DNA of 10,704 nucleotides. It comes from Lachnospiraceae bacterium (GTDB lineage: Bacteria; Bacillota; Clostridia; Lachnospirales; Lachnospiraceae). Each line of letters starts with the position of its first letter. The stretch's first letter is position 1. Under the pieces are notes generated by a model. That model did no database searches. It had not been told where the DNA came from and was given only the letters and a program-made list of their open reading frames with translations. The position numbers were made by a program, and so were the translations under genes. The DNA is taken from positions 1 to 10,704 of the forward strand of contig JAIECC010000346.1 of assembly GCA_029068665.1 (NCBI GenBank). The letters are read 5' to 3'. Shown piece after piece: positions 6,745 through 10,704 of the stretch.

Positions 6745-7683
6745 ATGGCAAAGTATGCAGTAGGTGTTGATATTGGAGGAACTACAGTAAAAATCGGAAT
6801 ATTTACCGTAGAAGGTGAATTGTTAAAGAAGTGGGAAATACCCACCAGAAAGGATGAAGGCGGCTGTTATATCTTAAGTGATGTGGCAGAGTCCATTGCA
6901 GACAAGCTTTGTGAGAGTTCCATTGATAAAGAGGATGTAGCCGGAATCGGAATGGGTGTTCCCGGTCCGGTAAAGCAGGATGGCACGGTATTAAAATGTG
7001 TGAACCTGGGATGGGGTATCTTCAATGTAGAAGAGGAACTGAGCAAATTAACCGATCTTCCGGTGAAGGCTGGAAACGATGCCAATATGGCTGCCATGGG
7101 TGAAATGTGGCAGGGCGGCGGCAAGGGCTATGAAGATATTGTTATGGTAACTCTGGGAACCGGTGTTGGAGGTGGAATTATTCTGGGCGGCAAGATGCTG
7201 GCGGGAGTGAATGGTGCCGGCGGTGAAATCGGACATATTCAGGTAAATGATGATGAGACAGAAATCTGTGGCTGCGGCAAGAAAGGCTGTTTAGAGCAGT
7301 ATACCTCGGCAACAGGTATCGTAAGACAGGCAAAGATTCGGTTGAATAATACAGATACACCATCCAAGCTGCGGAGTGTGCAGTATATTTCTGCCAAGGA
7401 GATATTTGATGCGGCAAAGGAAGGGGATGAGCTGGCAAATGATCTGGTAGAGTCTCATGGAGAATGTCTGGGACGTGCATTGGCACAGATTGCCTGTGTG
7501 GTGGACCCGGAGGTATTCGTGATTGGCGGCGGTGTGTCAAAGGCAGGAAAGGTTTTGATTGATACCACAGAAAAGTATTTTGAAAAATATGCGTTCCATG
7601 CATGCAGAGGCACTAAGTTTGAACTGGCTACTTTAGGCAATGATGCCGGAATCTATGGCGGTGCAAAACTGATTTTGGGATAG
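6745..7683 (+). CDS. ROK-family glucokinase
   Basis: This probably phosphorylates glucose with ATP to glucose-6-phosphate in the cytoplasm. The 312-residue product has the phosphate-binding loop DIGGTTVKIG (9-18), the catalytic Asp112 in GNDAN, the second glycine-rich loop TLGTGVGGG (136-144), the ROK signature region with GGEIGH (159-164), and the zinc ligands His164, Cys175, Cys177 and Cys182 (CGCGKKGC). No DNA-binding domain is present, so it is an enzyme rather than a ROK repressor. Fructokinase or N-acetyl-hexosamine kinase activity cannot be excluded, though the overall sequence resembles Firmicute GlcK. AAGGAGGA lies just before the ATG, and the gene starts 12 bases after hprK, so the two are co-transcribed. 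Its product feeds glycolysis, whose intermediate fructose-1,6-bisphosphate activates HprK. Confidence 0.92.
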   Translation: MAKYAVGVDIGGTTVKIGIFTVEGELLKKWEIPTRKDEGGCYILSDVAESIADKLCESSIDKEDVAGIGMGVPGPVKQDGTVLKCVNLGWGIFNVEEELSKLTDLPVKAGNDANMAAMGEMWQGGGKGYEDIVMVTLGTGVGGGIILGGKMLAGVNGAGGEIGHIQVNDDETEICGCGKKGCLEQYTSATGIVRQAKIRLNNTDTPSKLRSVQYISAKEIFDAAKEGDELANDLVESHGECLGRALAQIACVVDPEVFVIGGGVSKAGKVLIDTTEKYFEKYAFHACRGTKFELATLGNDAGIYGGAKLILG

Positions 7684-7747
7684 ATGGTAAGACAAGACAG
7701 TATGATATCGTGAGAGATTGGAATGAAATCATAGGCTGCAACATAAA

Positions 7748-7776
7748 TTGGTTAAAATAGTATGTATTTGCATACT
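7748..7776 (+). promoter_or_regulatory. Weak candidate internal promoter before murB
   Basis: The 118-base gap between the ROK kinase and murB is the largest inside the cluster. TTGGTT (7748-7753) and CATACT (7771-7776) are 17 bp apart. An alternative is TTGGAA (7718-7723) with CATAAA (7742-7747). A small inverted repeat AGTATG/CATACT (7759-7764, 7771-7776) covers the -10. No terminator is visible in the gap, so murB may also be read from upstream. Confidence 0.28.
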
Positions 7777-7801
7777 GGATTCTGTTGTGGAAAGGATTAC
7801 T

Positions 7802-8719
7802 ATGGAAGGTGACATATTAGGAAACATTCGAGAAGTCATAAATGAAAAACAGCTGTTGTTTGATGAACCCATGAGCAGTCATACTACATTTCGTGTGGGC
7901 GGACCGGCAGATGTTCTTGTGAAGCCGGGAAGCATATCTGAAATTGAGCAGGTGCTGCAATGGTGCAGTGAACATGCCGTTCCTTATTATATCGTAGGAA
8001 ATGGCAGCAATCTTCTGGTAGGAGATTCGGGGATTCGGGGAGTTGTCATCCAGATTGGGAATGATTTTTCTGAAATTGAAGTAGGAGATGATGATACCAT
8101 TTGGGTACAAGCCGGGTGTATGCTTAGTAAGGTGGCAAATGTTGCAATGGAGCACGCACTGACCGGTCTGGAATTTGCTTCCGGCATTCCCGGAACCATA
8201 GGCGGGGCTGTCAGAATGAATGCCGGTGCATACGGAGGAGAAATGAAGGACATTATAGATTGTGTAACCTTACTGACGCCTGCCGGAGAGGTGTTGATTC
8301 TGCCCCAGGATCAGATGGAATTTGAATATCGGGACAGCATTGTTGCAAAGCAGAATTATATTGTTTTGGAAGTTAAGCTGCGGCTGCAAAAGGGTGAGCC
8401 GAAGGAAATTGCCGCAAGAATGAAAGAATTAAATGAAGCAAGAAGAGAAAAGCAGCCTTTGGAGTTTCCAAGTGCCGGAAGTACCTTTAAGCGGCCGGAG
8501 GGATATTTTGCCGGAAAGTTGATTATGGATGCAGGACTGGCAGGCTACCGGGTGGGAGATGCACAGGTTTCGGAAAAGCATTGTGGATTTGTGATTAACC
8601 GGGGACATGCAACGGCAAAGGATATTGTAATGTTGATGAATGAAGTTGTGAAGCAGGTAGAAGAGAAGTATCAGGTCATCCTGGAACCGGAAGTACGGAA
8701 GATTGGTGATTTTTCGTAA
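7802..8719 (+). CDS. murB: UDP-N-acetylenolpyruvoylglucosamine reductase
   Basis: MurB uses FAD and NADPH to reduce UDP-GlcNAc-enolpyruvate to UDP-N-acetylmuramate, the second committed step of peptidoglycan synthesis in the cytoplasm. The 305-residue product shows the FAD-binding segments TTFRVGGPAD (28-37), VGNGSNLLV (65-73) and GIPGTIGGAVRMNAGAYGG (128-146). It also has YRDS with Arg177, the proton-donor Ser227 in SAGSTFKRP, and the C-terminal EPEVR with a likely catalytic Glu297. The short form without the extra loop of the E. coli enzyme indicates the Gram-positive type II group. The ATG at 7802 is preferred because GGAAAGGA (7789-7796) stands five bases before it. A longer frame from a TTG at 7748 has no comparable site and adds residues unlike the family. 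rapZ follows after 36 bases. Confidence 0.97.
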   Translation: MEGDILGNIREVINEKQLLFDEPMSSHTTFRVGGPADVLVKPGSISEIEQVLQWCSEHAVPYYIVGNGSNLLVGDSGIRGVVIQIGNDFSEIEVGDDDTIWVQAGCMLSKVANVAMEHALTGLEFASGIPGTIGGAVRMNAGAYGGEMKDIIDCVTLLTPAGEVLILPQDQMEFEYRDSIVAKQNYIVLEVKLRLQKGEPKEIAARMKELNEARREKQPLEFPSAGSTFKRPEGYFAGKLIMDAGLAGYRVGDAQVSEKHCGFVINRGHATAKDIVMLMNEVVKQVEEKYQVILEPEVRKIGDFS

Positions 8720-8755
8720 AAAGCAAAGGATGGAAGAAAAGCAAGAGGCAGAAGT

Positions 8756-9628
8756 ATGAGATTTGTAATAGTAACAGGAATGTCAGGTGCCGGAAAAAGT
8801 ACGGCATTGAAAAACTTAGAGGACTTTGGGTATTTCTGTGTAGATAATTTACCGGTAGAGTTAATTCCCAAATTTGCCGAGATTGCATATGACTCTGAAA
8901 CAGAGGTAAATAATGTTGCTATCGGTGTGGATATCCGAAGCGGTGACGGTATTGTGCGGCTGTCCGGTTATCTGGAGGAATTAAAGTCTCAGGGATATCC
9001 ATTTGAAATCCTGTTTCTGGATGCTTCGGATGAGGTGATTGTAAAACGATATAAGGAGACCCGGCGTACCCATCCTCTGGCTCGTGACCGCAGGGTGGAA
9101 AGCGGGATTGTAAAGGAACGGCAAAAAATCGGATATCTTCGTGATATCGCAGGTTATATTATAGATACTTCCAATCTTTTGACCCGGGAGTTCCGGGGGG
9201 AATTAGAAAAAATATTTATTGAAGATCAGGAGTATAATAATTTCATCCTTACAATTGTTTCCTTTGGCTTTAAATATGGAATACCGAGAGATGCAGATCT
9301 GGTATTTGATGTCCGGTTTCTGCCGAATCCATATTATGTATCCGATTTAAAAGCAATGACAGGAAATGATAAGCCGGTACAGGACTTTGTAATGAATGCA
9401 CCGGAAGCCGGTGAATTCCTGGGGAAATTACAGGATATGATGCAGTTCCTGATTCCGAACTATGTGAAGGAAGGAAAAAATCAACTGGTAGTGGCAGTTG
9501 GCTGTACCGGTGGAAAGCATCGGTCTGTTACAATGGCGAATGGATTGTACCGGATTTTGTTGTCGTCGGATTGCAGCGTCCGGATCGAGCATAGAGATAT
9601 TGGAAAGGATGCAATAACAAAGGGGTGA
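8756..9628 (+). CDS. rapZ: RNase adapter / nucleotide-binding protein RapZ (YvcJ)
   Basis: This is the RapZ/YvcJ family P-loop protein. In E. coli RapZ binds small RNAs and guides RNase E to control glucosamine-6-phosphate synthase. In Bacillus YvcJ hydrolyses nucleotides and affects competence, with a less clear role. The 290-residue product has Walker A GMSGAGKST (8-16), VDNLPVELIPKF (29-40), the conserved SFGFKYGIP (169-177), DVRFLPNPYY (185-194) and the C-terminal GCTGGKHRSV (249-258) of the ligand/RNA-binding half. GAGG at 8745-8748 is seven bases before the ATG. The stop is five bases before whiA, an arrangement kept across Firmicutes and Actinobacteria. An RNase E-adapter role should not be assumed in this lineage. 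Confidence 0.96.
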   Translation: MRFVIVTGMSGAGKSTALKNLEDFGYFCVDNLPVELIPKFAEIAYDSETEVNNVAIGVDIRSGDGIVRLSGYLEELKSQGYPFEILFLDASDEVIVKRYKETRRTHPLARDRRVESGIVKERQKIGYLRDIAGYIIDTSNLLTREFRGELEKIFIEDQEYNNFILTIVSFGFKYGIPRDADLVFDVRFLPNPYYVSDLKAMTGNDKPVQDFVMNAPEAGEFLGKLQDMMQFLIPNYVKEGKNQLVVAVGCTGGKHRSVTMANGLYRILLSSDCSVRIEHRDIGKDAITKG

Positions 9629-9633
9629 TACAG

Positions 9634-10551
9634 ATGTCTTTTTCCTCAGAAGTCAAAGAGGAGCTGGTACATCAGATTTCTAACGCAAGGCACTGTCAGA
9701 TTGCAGAACTGACGGCTTTGCTGTTGACCGGCAACAGCCGGTTCAGTCCCTGTCTCCATTTGAAAACAGAGAATTTCCGGGTGGCAAAAAAATTCTGTCT
9801 GTTGATTTACCGTATATTCGGGATTTCCTGTCAGGTAAGGGTGCGGACCTATATGGAGCATAAGAATGCGACCCAATATGAAGCCCTTGTGACGGATGCA
9901 GGAAAGACCGCTCAGATTTTGCAGACCTGTAAATTAACGGATTCCAGTGAACTGAACCATCTGGTAGTGCAGAAAGCTTGCTGTAAACGGGCATTTTTAC
10001 GAGGCACTTTTCTGACCTGTGGTTCTGTGAATAATCCGGAAAAATCCTATCATTTTGAAATCGCATGTGAGAGTGCAGATTTGGCAGAGGATATTCGGGA
10101 AGTTATGAGTTTCTTTGAACTGGATGGAAGGATTGTACGCCGGAAAAAATATCATGTAGTATATTTGAAGGAAGGCTCCATGATCGTGGATGCACTAAAT
10201 GTAATGGAAGCTCATCGGGCTTTGATGAATATGGAAAATGTCCGGATATTAAAAGATGTAAGAAACCAGACCAACCGTAAGGTGAATTGTGACCTGGCAA
10301 ATATCAATAAGACTCTGACTGCTGCTCAGCGGCAATTAGAAGATATTCGCTATATTGAGCAAAAAAAAGGATTTGGAAGTCTGAATGAGGGCCTTCGCCA
10401 GATTGCGGAGCTTCGGCTGCAGGAGCCGGAGGTGTCGTTGAAGGAATTGGGTGAACTGCTTCAGCCTCCGGTCAGTAAATCCGGAGTCAATCACAGGCTG
10501 CGGAAATTAAGTGAAATCGCAGAGGATTTGCGGGCAGCTGTGCAGGAATGA
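9634..10551 (+). CDS. whiA: DNA-binding protein WhiA
   Basis: WhiA is a conserved Gram-positive DNA-binding protein. In Streptomyces it switches on sporulation genes; in Bacillus it affects cell division and chromosome segregation. The 305-residue product has the N-terminal LAGLIDADG-homing-endonuclease-like fold (about 1-205), including RAFLRGTFLTCGSVNNPEKS (119-138), followed by the linker NVRILKDVRNQTNRKVNCD (202-220) and a helix-turn-helix at about 258-300 (VSLKELGELLQPPVSKSGVN). No endonuclease catalytic role is expected in this family. The ATG at 9634 gives the canonical start MSFSSEVKEEL, with AAAGGGG (9619-9625) as its ribosome site inside the end of rapZ. A GTG at 9625 would add three residues and overlap rapZ by four bases. 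No clear terminator follows. Confidence 0.96.
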   Translation: MSFSSEVKEELVHQISNARHCQIAELTALLLTGNSRFSPCLHLKTENFRVAKKFCLLIYRIFGISCQVRVRTYMEHKNATQYEALVTDAGKTAQILQTCKLTDSSELNHLVVQKACCKRAFLRGTFLTCGSVNNPEKSYHFEIACESADLAEDIREVMSFFELDGRIVRRKKYHVVYLKEGSMIVDALNVMEAHRALMNMENVRILKDVRNQTNRKVNCDLANINKTLTAAQRQLEDIRYIEQKKGFGSLNEGLRQIAELRLQEPEVSLKELGELLQPPVSKSGVNHRLRKLSEIAEDLRAAVQE

Positions 10552-10584
10552 CAGTGTTGAAAACAGGTAAATGAAAAAGTGGAT

Positions 10585-10613
10585 TTGACAGAAAGCGAAG
10601 AGGGTGGCATAAT
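10585..10613 (+). promoter_or_regulatory. Strong sigma-A promoter before the last gene
   Basis: There is a perfect -35 TTGACA (10585-10590), a 17-bp spacer and CATAAT (10608-10613), the latter preceded by TGG at 10605-10607, an extended -10. The predicted start near 10620 leaves a leader of about 63 bases. This is the best promoter in the window and suggests that the downstream gene is made at a high level independently of the hprK-whiA cluster. Confidence 0.82.
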
Positions 10614-10682
10614 GATGGATATGTGTCCGGCATTGGGGATAAAGGACAAAAATAATATAGGAATATACAAGGAGAGAATCTT

Positions 10683-10704
10683 ATGACAACGAAGAAAATG
10701 GTCG
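10683..10704 (+). CDS. Start of next gene, probably phosphocarrier HPr (partial)
   Basis: Only the first seven codons (MTTKKMV) and one base are inside the window. AAGGAGAG at 10669-10676 is six bases before the ATG, a good initiation signal. HPr is the phosphocarrier of the sugar phosphotransferase system and the substrate of HprK. The identity is inferred from position: in Clostridia an HPr-family gene commonly follows whiA, as crh does in Bacillus. The strong promoter also fits an abundant protein. The seven residues alone cannot prove it. Confidence 0.6.

Noticed and set aside
7071..7084. Possible catabolite-responsive element (TGGAAACGATGCCA)
   Set aside because: It has two mismatches to the core consensus and encodes the conserved GNDAN active-site motif of the ROK kinase, which explains the sequence.
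7178..7603. 141-codon minus-strand frame
   Set aside because: It is opposite the ROK kinase and is rich in His/Pro/Ser, as expected for a shadow of the coding strand.
7748..7801. Longer murB starting at TTG 7748
   Set aside because: There is no ribosome site before it, and the extra residues are unlike MurB; the ATG at 7802 has a good site at proper spacing.
9625..9633. whiA start at GTG 9625 overlapping rapZ
   Set aside because: The candidate ribosome site would be too close to the GTG, and the family begins MSFSSEVKEEL, which matches the ATG at 9634.

Overview
The window looks like chromosomal core DNA of a low-to-moderate G+C Gram-positive of the Clostridia, most probably a Lachnospiraceae-type gut anaerobe. 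This rests on strong AGGAGG-type ribosome binding sites, Gram-positive catabolite-control genes (HPr kinase and a probable HPr), and the gene order uvrC-hprK-ROK kinase-murB-rapZ-whiA-(HPr). No phage, transposase, tRNA, rRNA or CRISPR signal was seen. All genes read left to right.

Region 1 (1-3462) is a self-contained unit. It has a strong terminator-like hairpin at the left edge, a promoter region with an 11-bp direct repeat spaced 21 bp apart, a MacB/LolD-type ABC ATPase, a large two-module FtsX-type permease, and a terminator. It probably exports or removes a lipid, peptide or antibiotic-like compound at the membrane. The substrate cannot be read from the sequence.

Region 2 (3463-5601) is a 250-base leader/promoter stretch followed by uvrC, the nucleotide excision repair nuclease.

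Region 3 (5602-10551) is a tightly packed cluster: hprK (HPr kinase/phosphorylase), a ROK-family glucokinase, murB (peptidoglycan precursor reductase), rapZ/yvcJ (nucleotide-binding regulator) and whiA (DNA-binding protein). It joins carbon-catabolite sensing and hexose phosphorylation to cell-wall precursor synthesis and to the conserved rapZ-whiA pair. The yvcK gene, which lies between rapZ and whiA in Bacillus subtilis, is absent here.

Region 4 (10552-10704) has a near-consensus promoter and the first seven codons of the next gene, likely HPr, the substrate of HprK.

The least explained element is a pair of nearly identical 55-base repeats (5657-5711 and 5734-5788) just upstream of hprK. 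Each can fold as RNA, on the + strand only, into a two-stem hairpin with a purine-rich internal loop. They could be a cis-regulatory leader of hprK or two copies of a dispersed palindromic repeat.
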